NCBI GenBank assembly: GCA_942159475.1
Contig: OW804095.1
Coordinates: forward strand, 53,906,773 to 53,970,772
DNA: 64,000 bases
DNA from: Sthenelais limicola
Taxonomy: Eukaryota > Annelida > Polychaeta > Phyllodocida > Sigalionidae
Reading direction: 5' to 3'
A program made the translations under genes and the position numbers. This document shows, in pieces, positions 1 through 13,400 of this stretch (positions are counted from its first letter, which is position 1; each line of letters starts with the position of its first letter). Below the pieces are notes generated by a model, which was given only the letters and a program-made list of their open reading frames with translations, had not been told where the DNA came from and did no database searches.

Positions 1-3000
1 CGACCTTGTCCTTCACGATTCTTTCATTTTGATATCAATGCTTTCTCTCATTTGCTCAGTTGCATATAACCTCAACATGCTGAGCTGCACGTTTCTTATT
101 TCCTGTTCCGATGACTTTATTGATCTTCGCTGGGAGCGATAAAAACCGCCTCTTTCCCACTGACAGAGCTTTGTTGTCGACATCCAAATGCCTCTATTCA
201 ACCCCAATCAATGCTATGTTGACTGTCACAAAAGAGGAGCCACTTAACACGACTGGAGTGGGCGGTCTCTCGCAAGAAAAGATACAAATGACACTCGAAT
301 AAAGTAATCAATCTGAAAAAAAGGTTGTCTAGTCACATGCTCGGAAAGTTCGGAAGGCTTAAAGATTTTAGTTCTTTGCAACATTGAGGTTATTCTCTGA
401 GTCTGCAGTCTGCCTACCTCAATTACGTCCTACATTCCCATTTCTCATACGGAGATATATATATACCGTGATATGTTTGCCAATATAGGCTTTGAAAGTG
501 TTTGTGATAATGTTACATATTCTATGTCATTTCGTTGAGTTTGTATGAGTTTTCATGCAGGGGACATATTGCATAGAGGCACTTTGCAAATGCAATACTC
601 AGTTAATCGGGACCCCATCTAATCAGTAATGATTCTGTTATGCCAGCCCTCACTAATGTTATCGCCAATGCGAGATATTGAGAGAAGAAATAACTTCCTC
701 TGAATGTGCCCATCTCTCCGTATGTGGTAGATAATGCTGGGAATGGATCCATTTGAGCAGTAAATGAGAGATTGTTGCGCTAATGGAACTATGCAAATTC
801 ACCAGATGGGTCGGATAGTCCTTTCAAAAGAGGAATTCTTTCCGACACAGATATTTGCTTGCAATATCTGCTTATAGTCAGGGCATAACCATGGAGATTA
901 TACGGTCGGAAGCCTGTGGTCTTTCATAAGAATAATACCTAATCGTGAGGTTCTATCATAGGATTGAAGACTTTATTTGCCTTGGATAAATGACCAAAAG
1001 TCTGGTTGGTATATATATAGTTCCTGAATATATATAAAGGAAAAGTATTGAAATACAAATTTCTTGAATTTATGCTATCTTAATGTTTCTGAGACTCCTG
1101 CGGTTTATGAGTGTATAGTTTTATAACTTCAGATTCTCGTTGGTGAAATAGTTTGTATTTATGCACCTGTTTAACATTAACATCAAGTTGTTAAAAGTAT
1201 CAAAAAGGACAGCGTGGATACAAATATGTAATGTAATGGTTCGGCTGTTGTCAGATAAAATGGACTGGGTACCATGAGGGTGGTGAGACCACTTCAAAAG
1301 GCACATTGCTATGTGAATAGCTTGGCATGGGATATCATCTCTCCCCTATTCAGCTCGGCAGCTTTCAAATTCGATATTTGGAACTATATGAACAGTTGCA
1401 CTTCACATTTCGGTCTATTTATTTTCTCTCATTGTACATGGGGTTACTCGCAACAGGACACTACAGAAAAAGATTAACTGTTCGTCCGAATCATGTATAG
1501 CAATATTTCCTACCTATTAGACATTTTTTCTGTATATCCATCAATATCTATGACACGCACTAAACAAATATCTGGCGTACAATAATATGACCTTTAAAGG
1601 TTTCCTTCCATGACGACATACTATATTGGGTGTTACCAAATCCAGAAACCACCCTGACTAGAAAGAACAACATTTCCGATGGCCAGTCCCCTCAGAGCGA
1701 AGTAAACACTTTGGCTAGCCAATTCATACCCCCTCAAGCCATGAAACCGAATTATTTCTGGAATATGGACTAAGTACGGGGGGTGCCTTTGGCATTTCCT
1801 AAGGGACCTCACCATTTAGATGCATTGATTTGCTTATAGAATTGGCCAGGGCCGGAAAAAGCTGGGTAGAGTAGTGGTAGAGCAGCGAGGCTAATCACAG
1901 AGATGGCCTTGGTGCTTCAACATGCAGTTTCCCCCCCGCAGCGAACCAGCTATTTTCAACCATTGAAAGGGCTGACTCATTTAGTTTGGATGCGAGGAAG
2001 GGATGGATACAGAACGGCAAAGATTGTAGATAAAAGTGTGCCATACATTTAAATCTCCGGTGCGCAGTATCATTTTGAAGCACGATTCTCGGAATGTGCA
2101 CAATGTACCTTCTGCCTACTGGAAATACTGATCTCCGGCCGGATATATCTGGTGCAAGAAGACGAAGGTCTACATCATATCACACTATGAGATATCTTGA
2201 GATAAAACCAGAATGCATCCAATATATTCTGGATTGAGGGCACAGTCATTTATTGCTACAATTTTCACAGCTAATTCTAAGAGATGTAAAACAGTTTATC
2301 ATCTAAAGAAAATTTACAATAGGTTCCCTTTCCTTTTTCCTATATCTGTAATTTCTGTATCCAGATTTTGTCTCTTCTACAAAAGTAGTTCATTATCGAT
2401 TTTAAATAATCCACTCAATTTCCTTCACACGAAAGTCCATCGATCATCGAGTGGATGAAGTCATTACTTTGGATCAATATTAAACTCAACGCAGCTATGC
2501 CATATAGATAGGTAAAACCTATTAATTTAAAGACAGAGAAGCTGTACCAACTCTCTAAAGAAAATAGCAGGTTCTCAAAAGTCTATCTCTCAGTGTCAGC
2601 CTGGTAATTGAGAGCCTCAAAGGCAGGCCATTGTGTAAACTCCCCTTGATGTCGTTAGGCATCCTCCTCGGAACCTCTCCAAAATGCTATGAATGGTTCT
2701 ACGTCCCTTTGACAACAAAACATGCAAGAATTTCAGCATGCAAAAGAAAGCTGGGACTATAGGAGTGTTGTCCATTTCCGGACCAGTCTGATACGAATGC
2801 TTTAGATAGTCTTATACTGTTGTGATGCAGAAGTAATTCATTGACAGGTTTTGTGTGAAGCATTGTTTGATCAGACACTAAAGGATTTCCTCGACAGTTG
2901 TTTCATCCTTTATCCACAACAGCTTGTATGACGCATAGAGTGTAATTTAAACTATGGCACCTGTTCGATTTATGTGAGTTGAGGTTTGTTATATCAAATA

Positions 3001-3545
3001 GAATTCCCTAGTTCCTCCATTATTCAGAGTGTGAAATTGTATCATACCCAATTAAGCATCAATTTTAATAGGCGGAAATGCCCAGTTGCGCTCAACAGCG
3101 ATGATGCTAAACACCTCACAGATTTAAGAAAAACACTCTGACACAATTCAGTACATAAGACGATTCTTCTAGTGGGGCTATGGGATTAGAGCACAGGTAG
3201 ACTAACTGCAATGTCATTCAATTTCCTACCAATTTCGTGACAGGGACATACGTTGCATGTGTAGAGGCTACAGACTGTCATCTAAGATAATGAAGGTATC
3301 TCCCACTATACAGTCTCCTGAAGTAACCCTAGACTCCTCTCCCTGGTCTTACGTTGTTAGACCTGCCTGTATGGATAATAGCTTATCTCAGCTACAACCA
3401 CCCTGGTTGTTCCCATCTCATGGGAAAAGACAGCTAGGGTCTTATATCATCTTTTGCGTACCACAGAAGACAGCTCTATATAATTAGTTTCAAATAGTTG
3501 AATTTTAACAATGTATCAGTAATTGGTTTAAATGCGTTTGTGTTT

Positions 3546-3562
3546 GGGGGGGGGGGGGGGGG
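3546..3562 (+). repeat. Poly-G mononucleotide run (17 G)
   Basis: Seventeen consecutive G residues on the plus strand. It is one of five long G runs in the window, all reading G on the plus strand. It can form G-quadruplexes, and its length is likely to be uncertain in the assembly. Confidence 0.9.
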
Positions 3563-3950
3563 CGGTGAGAGGGTATAACTTTGTATCCCTCCTGTTATTT
3601 AAGGACAAAAGATTGCTCTCTCTTATCTGTAATCAGACGCACAACTTCCCATAACCATTCAGAGAGACACTCTTCTGTTTATTGGCTAATAGGGGACCAA
3701 CACCTGTCCACTAATGACCTTCCTGGATCTAAAATAATAAATAGCGGTCACTTCACATTAGAGGGCTAAAACATTGGAGGGCTAAACATTGGAAGGGGTG
3801 ACAATGCAACCACCTTACCCAATAGTGGGCAATGCAGACTACATCACGCTCCCTGGACTGTGGGAAAAGTTAGGGAGGTGCTAATAGTATAAATGCTACA
3901 ATATACTGGAAAAGAGTCCTTTTTGTTATCCACTGATGCCTTGTTTACTT

Positions 3951-3970
3951 GAGTGAGTGAGTGAGTGAGA
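3951..3970 (+). repeat. (GAGT)n microsatellite
   Basis: About five perfect tandem units of GAGT/GTGA in otherwise unique sequence. Confidence 0.8.
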
Positions 3971-6369
3971 TTGGTTGCTTTACGCCCTTATCAACACATT
4001 TAATATGGTTATATCAAGGGCGGGAGAGCTGAGAGGGAGGCAGTTTATGATCATACCCAGGAAATAGTGATAGAGAAGGGAGAGAGGGACAGAGAAAAGA
4101 GACAGAAAATGGTTGGATTTTAAAAGTTCTATTATAAGTCTTCCGCAAGCTCTTTGTCTGCAAAGCTGCAGGAACTATCCCCTTTTCCCCACTTCCGCTT
4201 CAAAAAGAGGATTTAATTTTGATAAAGTTATGCGTTAAGGTAATGAGATCAATGTTTTCATCTGTAAGAAAGAATAATGAACAAGATAGGGAAATATATT
4301 TCAATTACCAATGTTTCGAAATTTGGTCAGTGAACGTAAGCACAGGGCGAAACGTATACATATACATGTATAGGCCTACACATTTCAAAATTCGTACTCG
4401 TAGTTGGTTGGTGAGACATCTAATGGCGACGACTTGTGTTGGCAACCTACGTAGCGACACAATAATATGTATTAAATAATATGTGGTGCCTATTGCTTAG
4501 TGACGGAACGTCATGCTTTTTACAATTGCATCTGACCTTAGTACCATTTACTTTTGTCGTTTATTTCCCTATTCACAACCTAATCATCTAGACTATCTTA
4601 TGGTAGTCGCCTTGTACCAAATGATTACACACATATCATTTTTCACGAATCTCATAGCTTCATTGCTCTGTTCCCCCCTAATCTTCTTGCCACAGCAAAC
4701 AGCTTCTCACAGAGGTCATTACCCTTGACTTTGATTTCCTGGAGCTCAAATCAACTTCCATCTTAGCGGAGTCAATAATATGTGGGTACCCATCAGTTTA
4801 TTTTAGGCCTCAAAATCCTGATATGAATTAATAGTTGTCGGAACTTCAAGGACGGATACCCCAAGGTGACTCGCTGCATTGCCCCAACCCAAGATCCATG
4901 TCTCTGTCATACAAGTAAGACAGGCAGATCTCTATGCATCCGTAAGATATCATTCTCCCTTGATCTGTACAGACAGTAGTGTAAATTTATAGATGGTAGA
5001 AGTCTGTGGCCATGAGCCTCTCTTACTATATTGTCTTTTCAATCAACTTCCTGGGTGCATTCCACTAGGGGGGGGGCACCTTTTCTAAGAAACCAATAGT
5101 ACTGAACTTGGAAAATACTAATCCCTCAGTCAAATATGGAGAAGACCATCGAAGACCTGGTTGTTACAGACAGCACAACCAATCAACGAGAAGACAGAAA
5201 TCATTTAATATTTCTCAAATAGTAGACATACTTGCAGTTTTTATTCTGCAATATTCGTGAGTGTTATTCACGGGCACGTGAACCGTTGATTTAATCAGAG
5301 TTCTCGTGTTATTCTGATCCCTCTTTCATTCTGCACTATGGTTACCTGTTGGGTAACATTTCACATTAAAATCTCTTCTGTGTTCTATGATTGTGGAGAC
5401 AGAAAGTTTTCAATTGATCTCATGATAGTATTTGTCTTTCAACGGACGAACCATCGTGGATACATGTATGCCATTTGGTTGGAGAAAGTGCAGACATCTA
5501 TGGGGATGGTTCCTGCAGCTTTGAAGACAAGGAGCTTAGGTCATTCCATAACATCATGTGTGATTTCTCAGGAAGGAACATAATGAGTGTTCTTCTAGGG
5601 TATCAAACTGATTCTTTTGTATAATGGCCCCCATCCAGCGCCATGACTCACACTCAACGACTATGTGTTATTGTACTTGGTAATTATGCCGTAGGGTGTA
5701 AAGGAGAACATGACAGGGACAAGCCCACTGATTACTTCCAATATCCGACACTGTGTGGCGTCCCTCTGGAACCAATCCGACCGTACTGGATGCTATGATG
5801 ACGTCACATGAAGCTGAAAACGAGCATTGGGACGCCCCCGATGTGCAATGTAGGGGAATGATATAACAAGGCGTGAGTGTCGGCGAGTTTTCCGAACTCG
5901 GCGCCAAATTGATTCATTGATTTGTCACCGGCTTCACTGATATCAAGTTGGCCTACCACCATAATCCCACCCAAAGCACATGGATTTCTTTCTTTCCAAG
6001 TCTTAAACGTTTTGGCTGCCGGCTTAAAATCTTGGAGTTGTTGATTTTAAAGGATTAGGATACTCAGACCCATGAGAATCTGTGCTTTGATTATTGTCCC
6101 AGACCCGATACTGGATCAGGCTTGAAGGGGTAGAAAGAGATGTTAAGTAATATTGATATTGGCAGGGTTAAACAGGCTGCACTGGGGTGATTTTGATAAT
6201 GATCCCTCCTCGTGAACGACCGAGAAACACTCCGGTGTGAGGTGGTGAGAAGCGGACGGTGTTTTTTCCGCAGCTCTGCATGCCCATAGCTAGTTCAGGA
6301 ACGGGAACTGATTTCATAATCACGTCACATGACCCGAGCAAAGAGGGGGCCCCGTAAGTGGCGGATTGA

Positions 6370-6381
6370 GGGGGGGGGGGG
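6370..6381 (+). repeat. Poly-G mononucleotide run (12 G)
   Basis: Twelve consecutive G residues on the plus strand, in a locally GC-richer stretch. Confidence 0.85.
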
Positions 6382-7914
6382 CGTGTCGAACCATGGAGTG
6401 GGATGGATATAAATACCCTTGTACCCTTATCCTTGGGGTTAGGAGGTTAATCAGTATAGCATGAGTCTGTGGTCGGCCTTTCATAGCTAAGCCAGCACGC
6501 GCGTTTTTAGCAGAAGCAAAAGCATCTGCTATAAATATGATGAATTAGTAGATGAATTTCTTTTCATTTAGCACCATCAGGTGTGACTTTCTCTATCAGA
6601 TGCTTAAGCGTGGCTGTGATACACATCAAGTCAATACACATGACTTTGAGGTGATGGCCCTACGGCCACATACTCTTTCCTAAAGCCACATTCTCCTCAA
6701 CTAAGCTCAAACTCACACTACAGAGCTATCCTGTAATTAATTTCACACCACCCGTGACACCTCCAATATGATAATGTTATATCGATGTCACTGTTAAGAT
6801 GGGGAGTAGTATCACCTATTCACAAATATTTAGTTATATCAAATTAAAACACAAAGCTTAAACCTAAACATTTTTACAACATAATTGGCTTACAGAATAT
6901 TTAAATAAGGAGCAAGCGTAACATTTTAGATTCACAAATTCAATCAGACTAATAACTTATCATATCATTTAATCTGATAAAAGCGTTCCCAATCCAATCC
7001 AATCAATGAACATAAAAGTTGACGGATAGATAGGTGCATGACATTTGTATTAATCAAATATTTTTAGAGTACTTTTACATGGTATTGCTTATTGCTTCCT
7101 TTGTTGCGTTTCGTTAATCATAAATGTTTCTCCTTTATTGTATGATGATGACATAAGATATGAAAGGCATAAATTTATAAATCACAATGATCAAAAACAT
7201 TATTAACAGAATTATATTCCTTTATTTGACCTTCAGTAAACCTTTGTAGCCATTAACATAACTCTGAAACAGTCACTGATATTTTCTTATCACCATGGCC
7301 AGATCTTGTGTCAAGGAACAAGCTTCCATATTTTCTAGACGATGTGGTAATAAGGACATTGTTAGACAGCCTTTAGCTATTTGTAGCGCTACATTATTGT
7401 ATGCATGTTTCTGAGGAGGACAAACAAACGCATATAACAAATAGCTGTTGCGCTAACTAGCACCATGCATGCACTTGCCTCGTATGAAACACATTATATC
7501 TGTAATATGTATGTATGTGGGTCATTTTTTCTGAACGTGTACAAATGTAAAATTCCTGACTTGTGTCTGTTCTCCTGCTCATAACAGCCACAATATTGCA
7601 TTCACATTAATGCCATGCATCTCAGCGTAACAAGGAGGAATTAAGCTTTCCAGAAATATATACTTTTATATGACTATGACAAAGACATCACATTGTTCTA
7701 TAGGGTCGGAATCAAAATAACCTGCAATTTACAACTTCTCCTCCCCATTTTAGATGTTTGAATCTTGTAGATAAAGATGTATTTAATCATTTATCTCACT
7801 TTATTTTGGTTTTCCATGTATAACTTCAGTGTGCAACTCTATGAAAGGGGTGGTAGGGCCCAGGTTCCAATTGTAAATTATTGGGGCCCATGAGAAATTT
7901 TAACCCTTTTTAAA

Positions 7915-10480
7915 CAAACGCCCATCATCATATATACCTGCAATTCTAGAAAATTCAGCATAATATGTCCAGTACTAGAAAGTACTTGAATGTATTGAGC
8001 ATCTTTTAATGAACAAGATAAAAGAAACGAAACAACTCTACCACAATTTGCCAGGAATTAACAACACATCTACAAAACCATCCTGAATTTATACCAGTTA
8101 TGCTGATGGACGTTTGCAGGACTAGCTATGACAAGAGATGTGTTATCCAGGTATTGCAAAACCTTTCAAAATCGCTCTAATGATATTATTCATAAATGAT
8201 ATGCCAAAGTCAAAGGGAAAATACAAAATCCTAATTTCAAAGTGATTTTGGAGGATTTTACAGCAGGATTTTCACCAAAGCAAACGCCCACTATGAAAAT
8301 AATGCCCATCATTGAAATGCTCTGCTGAGCTAGTTCTCCCCACTATGTTTAGCTACTTGTGGAGTCATCTTTAGTTGGAAGCATATAATGTGGTAAGTAC
8401 CAAACTTTTCTAGCAAACATCTTATTTCATTTTGTCAAAAATAGCATGAAACACTGAAAGTCACATTCTAATTGTGTGAGGGATAATGATTGTACTATTG
8501 GATCAACTAAAATGGTCAGAAAGTTTGGAAACTTTGTATATTTTGCTTTATTCGTGTTTAGAAGTCAATGGCTGAAAGAATTTTAGTCATTGCACAGCAC
8601 CAGATAGCTTTACTCATCTCATCAGAACTGCACAAGTTTGGTGTAAATCAGGCATAACGCCCATCATGGTAATGATTGCAGTAACAAATTGTCTCTTATG
8701 GGGCTAATAATTAGTTTAATACAATATTGGTGTGTTTGTAATGTTGTATAACTTGTATTGATATGACATAAATGCTTTTTTCGTGGTTGGTCAATGCCCA
8801 AAGCCTACTCTGGTTGATATATAATGAGGTTAACATTTGCTATGACAAACGCCCATCATCTAAATGCAAAATAATTCAGTAAATGTAGGATATTGTCTAT
8901 GCTAAAGACATGGAAAGATGCCCCTGCATATATGTCATTGCATAAAGTCATTTAGACATGTTTTTTATATTCAACTTTGTCATATTTGGGAACTTTTGCA
9001 ATGTACAGTGCCTGCATTAATTTTCATGATGGGCGTTTGTAGTTATTTTATAATATGTAGTAGGAGTTTAGCACAAGCCCTATACACGTTTCAATGCCTC
9101 TCATTCAATATTATGTTTTGTAAACTACTGTAAAACCCTGCATTAAAGGGTTTGGAGCTAAACTATGACTACATTTTAGTACAAGGGGCACCATTTCCAT
9201 GATGGGCGTTTGCCATTGCAATCTTTACCCTCAAAAACTCATGAAGGGTTCTTTCAACAACCACCAAATTTAAATGACAAATGCAGGAAATTATACTGCA
9301 TAAGAAATGGTATTAGAAAATTCCCTTTAAAAAAATTATTTTTTTCATATTTATGGGGCCTTACTATGTGTTATATTTTACTCTCAATTTCAGATCAACA
9401 TGATTGGAAAATGACCACCAACAGAGGATACAAGTGCAGCTGTGTTCCCCAGGGACTACTGGAGAGGAAATGTAGCCACCTGCCAGTCTTGGAGGGCCCT
9501 CAACAATGAATGGAAGAGAAAAATGTTTAAAATAATAGATTCAATCAATACAAAGATTATTCCACCTACAATATCCACAATACATGTATAAGTTGCTGAT
9601 GAGCTATAAACATTTCAGGAGTGTAGGAGAATAGGTTGGGCATGTTTCCTAACAGAATTATCCATGTATGGCTATTATTCTGATCCTTTAGAGGCTGTTT
9701 GATAACTCTAAACATGCACAAACGCCCATCATTGAAAACCTAACGCCCATCATGAGAAGTCTTTTGTAAAGCCAGCTTGAAGGTTATGTACTCTTTCTTT
9801 TATGTGTTCTTAAATGTATCATTTGTAATGGCAGGTTAGACTATTCTGTTAAGGTTTTAGAAAGAAAAGTCAGACTTCTTGGTGCCTTGAAGTGATTTGT
9901 TGTCATTGCTAATACCCCCAAAATAAAGTATGCATTTTGTTGTATATCATTCAAAGGAAATGCACGTGTCAGGTCTTGTTTATCATGAATAAGTGTATAC
10001 AGAGGAATGTTTAACTGTTTCAGGTTCATTAAAAACTGAATAGGGCTGAGAATGGACCTTTATTTCATAATTTATTATTGCCTGTTATGACAAACGCCCA
10101 TCAGTGAAATGCAGTATAATTGGGATGGAATAAGTTAAAAACAAAATTGTTTAAGGTCATATAACTTGGGGAAGTATCAGATAATGTAGCCCTCATTACT
10201 CAGGTGCATTATCAACATCCAAGCCCCTCAACTTACTTTTTCACAAGTATTTGAAACCAAAGTATGGGGAAAAATGAAAAAGATGGATTTTGAGGAAGTA
10301 GGACCTGTGCACTCAGCTCATTATCATCATGAAACTATATGTCTTGGTTATAAAAAATCATTCCAGTAGGTTCATTGCCATGTTTGGTTTACTGCAATGT
10401 ACTTTTAGGCCTTATTTACAAATAGAATTAACAATAAAGTGTGCAATTCATCTTAAATGAATTATGATGATGGGCGTTTG
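7915..10480. repeat. Cluster of dispersed CAAACGCCCATCAT elements in both orientations
   Basis: Six exact copies of CAAACGCCCATCAT lie at 7915-7928 (+), 8846-8859 (+), 9026-9039 (-), 9199-9212 (-), 9719-9732 (+) and 10467-10480 (-). Two copies keep only AACGCCCATCAT, at 8656-8667 and 9742-9753 (+). Near copies are at 8104-8117 (-, one change), 8281-8294 (+, CACTAT end), 8302-8312 (+, ATGCCCATCAT) and 10091-10104 (+, last base G). Several copies extend downstream, after two or so variable bases, into AAATGC or a close match. Spacing is irregular (about 10 to 570 bp) and the DNA between copies is unique and AT-rich, so this is not a satellite. Possible explanations are subterminal binding repeats of a DNA transposon, a clustered DNA-binding-protein site, or elements in a noncoding RNA. 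I found no full copy elsewhere in the window. Confidence 0.85.
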
Positions 10481-13400
10481 CCAATTTCTGAAGACCAACT
10501 TTTGACTCATCATAAAAACTGAACCAATGGGAGGAAATGTGTATAATCGGTATTGGCAGAAAGCTCTGAACCTGGATTACTGAGATATGTAGGGTTAAAA
10601 TTGATCTGGAGAACCTTTTAAAATTCCATACTTCTGGCTGAATTGTACACGTTAAGAAAAAATGACCCATGTATATATATTTGCTAAATGCCTTTTGCTT
10701 CCAGCTATTAAAATCCTTGCAATGTCTGTACAACCTTTCTTTATATAGGCCTATGTAATATGCGTTCAGCTACCTGGGAAAAGCAAAATTACATAAGAGT
10801 ACTGGAATAATTCTACACGTGCCAATGATATCATAAGTAAATTCCAACAAAAACGCTTCCTCTATTTCTAAGTATGATTCCCTTGGAATGAAAATCAAAG
10901 CAATATTTCTTGTTCACATCTGCGATAATCAGACGATTCTGGACGACAAACGAGGCCAATTCTCCCGCGATAAATCCTGGAGGCGGAAAGGCATTCCGGA
11001 AGGCGTAGTCACGACACGTGTGATGTTCTTGTGCCTTTTGAGCTCCATATTTATAATACATTTGCTGGCATCATTTTTGTTTATTTTTCTACGGGAAGCT
11101 AGTAACACTCGTATTAACTGAGGGTCCACCCGGATGGTGAGACTTGACATTTTGTCCTATCAAATCTTAATGAGCTGCCAGTGGTGAAGTCTTTGATTCT
11201 TTGATTTCGTTTTTGATGCCTTCATGCTCATTAGCGTTCGCTTAAAACTACACTACAAAATATTTTGATAAACTAATATCCATTGATTAGTTAGAGATTA
11301 AAGTTACTAAAATACCTGAAATGGACATGTATACATGAATCATCATGATCATCTATCATGAATCATCATCTAACTCGAACATTTATTCATATATCATAAT
11401 TCTAGCAAGCGTATCCATAAATGCAAGACCAGTCATAAAATCCTTGTATTGTATGGGGAAAAGAGCTTTGAGTAAAGTACCATAACCAATTAAGGTGTGA
11501 TGATTTCATGTTTTCAAGTGTACTGCTTATCGTTATCTGCCTATAAGCCGAGGAAGTAAGGTATGTTTTTGTATTCGAAGCTATAACTACATCTTTAAAG
11601 CCGTTTGGCTCACCGTTGAAAGAATGGACAGTTGTCACTGCAGAATTTCAAATAAGAAACCATAAAATAGTAATTGAGTTTCTGATGTCTCTTCTTTAAA
11701 GAAGGGTTCTATGCCGGATGCCAATCCAGAAAGAGAAACATGGTCTGGATCTTTGATTACCTCTTGGCATTAGACCACTAAAAGAACTTTTAAGTCAAAG
11801 ATTCTTTAGGTAATTATGTCCGCGCTGATAAAAGATAATGTCTAATTAAAGAACGGGGATGAGAAATACTGTAACAGTATACACACTTATATAAAGATCC
11901 CTTTTTTGAGTATATCCACTGATTCTCTCATAATGATGTGTCATTGTCAATACTGTTACTCCTTTTAATGTTTGACAAAACGAGTGACAATTTATCGATC
12001 CCACAGTTAAGATGAGACAGCTCAAAGAACCCGCTGGACATGAGACGCGTCCAATTATTCTACCTGAATGTATACTACGCATCCAATCTAGACCCATATT
12101 ATCAGCGACTCACGCTCAGACCCGGGATATAATCCTGCATTGTTTTACACTTTGCTTTAAGCTTCATGTACAATTGTGAATGTGGGTTCGCCGCTTATAT
12201 CTTTAGTTTAATCTTGATCTACTACAAGACATCAAAATTGCATTATCATGAGAGAAAAATAATTGTCCGAATTCGATTTGGTTCTTCTAATCTAATGTAG
12301 ATTCCACAAATATAATATATATATGCAGTATAGATTTGTTTTTATATATATGTACAAATTTGGTTATTGATATCAATTAGGTTTGTGAATGATAAAGAGT
12401 GGAACTGTGATCCTGCTCCCAGTGCCAATTTGTATAGACTACTCACAAGTTATACGTACACGCCTACCGCAATTGACACTTTTTCTATACTACTAACACT
12501 GCTAATATATGAATAGAGGCGTTTTAGAGTCGATGCCGTCGCTTTCCTTGTTACAGTGGGAAGCATATATATATGTAGTCGATACCAGATAATACTTATT
12601 GAGTCAATAATACCTTTCTTGCATTCCCTGAGCTAAGTGACAAGCTGTATACTGGAAATGAGGGACTCAGTGGGTACGGTACGTCTAATGACTCATGGAG
12701 CGCAAGTTCAGACTGAAGGGCACTACAACGACCACTAATTAAACTAATCCTCTTACATAGTCTTAGGTGTGGCAATTAGTTTCCCATTTGAGAAGTAACT
12801 CACACAAGGATGATCTGTTTCGATTTCTATCAAAGCAGAGAATGCTTCAAGAACTCAGATTAAAATTATGCTCTTTGTCGGATTCGCATGTCTCTGACAT
12901 TGAAATCGGTAGTCTCATCTTGAGTCTCTACAGGAGCATGTTTCAGATTAACGTTAAGATCAGCCTTATGCGACCTTTGTCCCTAGAAGACAGGACGTTG
13001 CCGCAGTTATGCAAATTAAATCCAATCTGGTTTGTGACGACCACTCCTGCGCCTCGATATCTAAAAGGACGTTCCCCATTAGAGTGAAATAAACTGCAAG
13101 CCTTCCGCCTGATTAGTCGGATTCATTTGCGCTATTTGCAGAAAATGGCCGTCCAAATTGCTCGGACCCTAGCCTGCACAGTACAGGCAAATTTAACCAT
13201 TTATAGTATCAGATGCAGAGCATTATAGTCCTCTAGAGAGTCGGGAAGACTATCTGTCAGGCGCGCGAACTGGCACTTTTACCTCCCCCTTCAACCCTGT
13301 CTCCACCCCGGACAATTCTGTGATGAAATGAGCTCGGGGTGAGGGAGGTAGATGTTTGTCAGTATTAATGCGCCAGGTCCTAGTGCCAGAATATTATCTT

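Larger units (their letters stand above)
1..7914. other. Gene-free stretch, no coding exon recognised
   Basis: I see no exon with a recognisable protein family, and the open frames are short with no domain-like composition. It contains scattered simple repeats: a (GAGT)n run at 3951-3970, a 17-base G run at 3546-3562, a 12-base G run at 6370-6381 and a 9-base G run near 5068. A perfect TGACGTCA (CRE-type) palindrome lies at 5799-5806. Base composition is more balanced at about 5,750-6,420 than in its surroundings, which could mark regulatory sequence, but nothing proves it. Confidence 0.5.

Noticed and set aside
9421..9597. 59-codon frame with a protein-like stretch (FPRDYWRGNVATCQSWRALN) within the motif cluster
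   Set aside because: It is bounded by stops with no ATG or credible acceptor, and no family is recognised. It might be a transposase scrap but the evidence is too thin.
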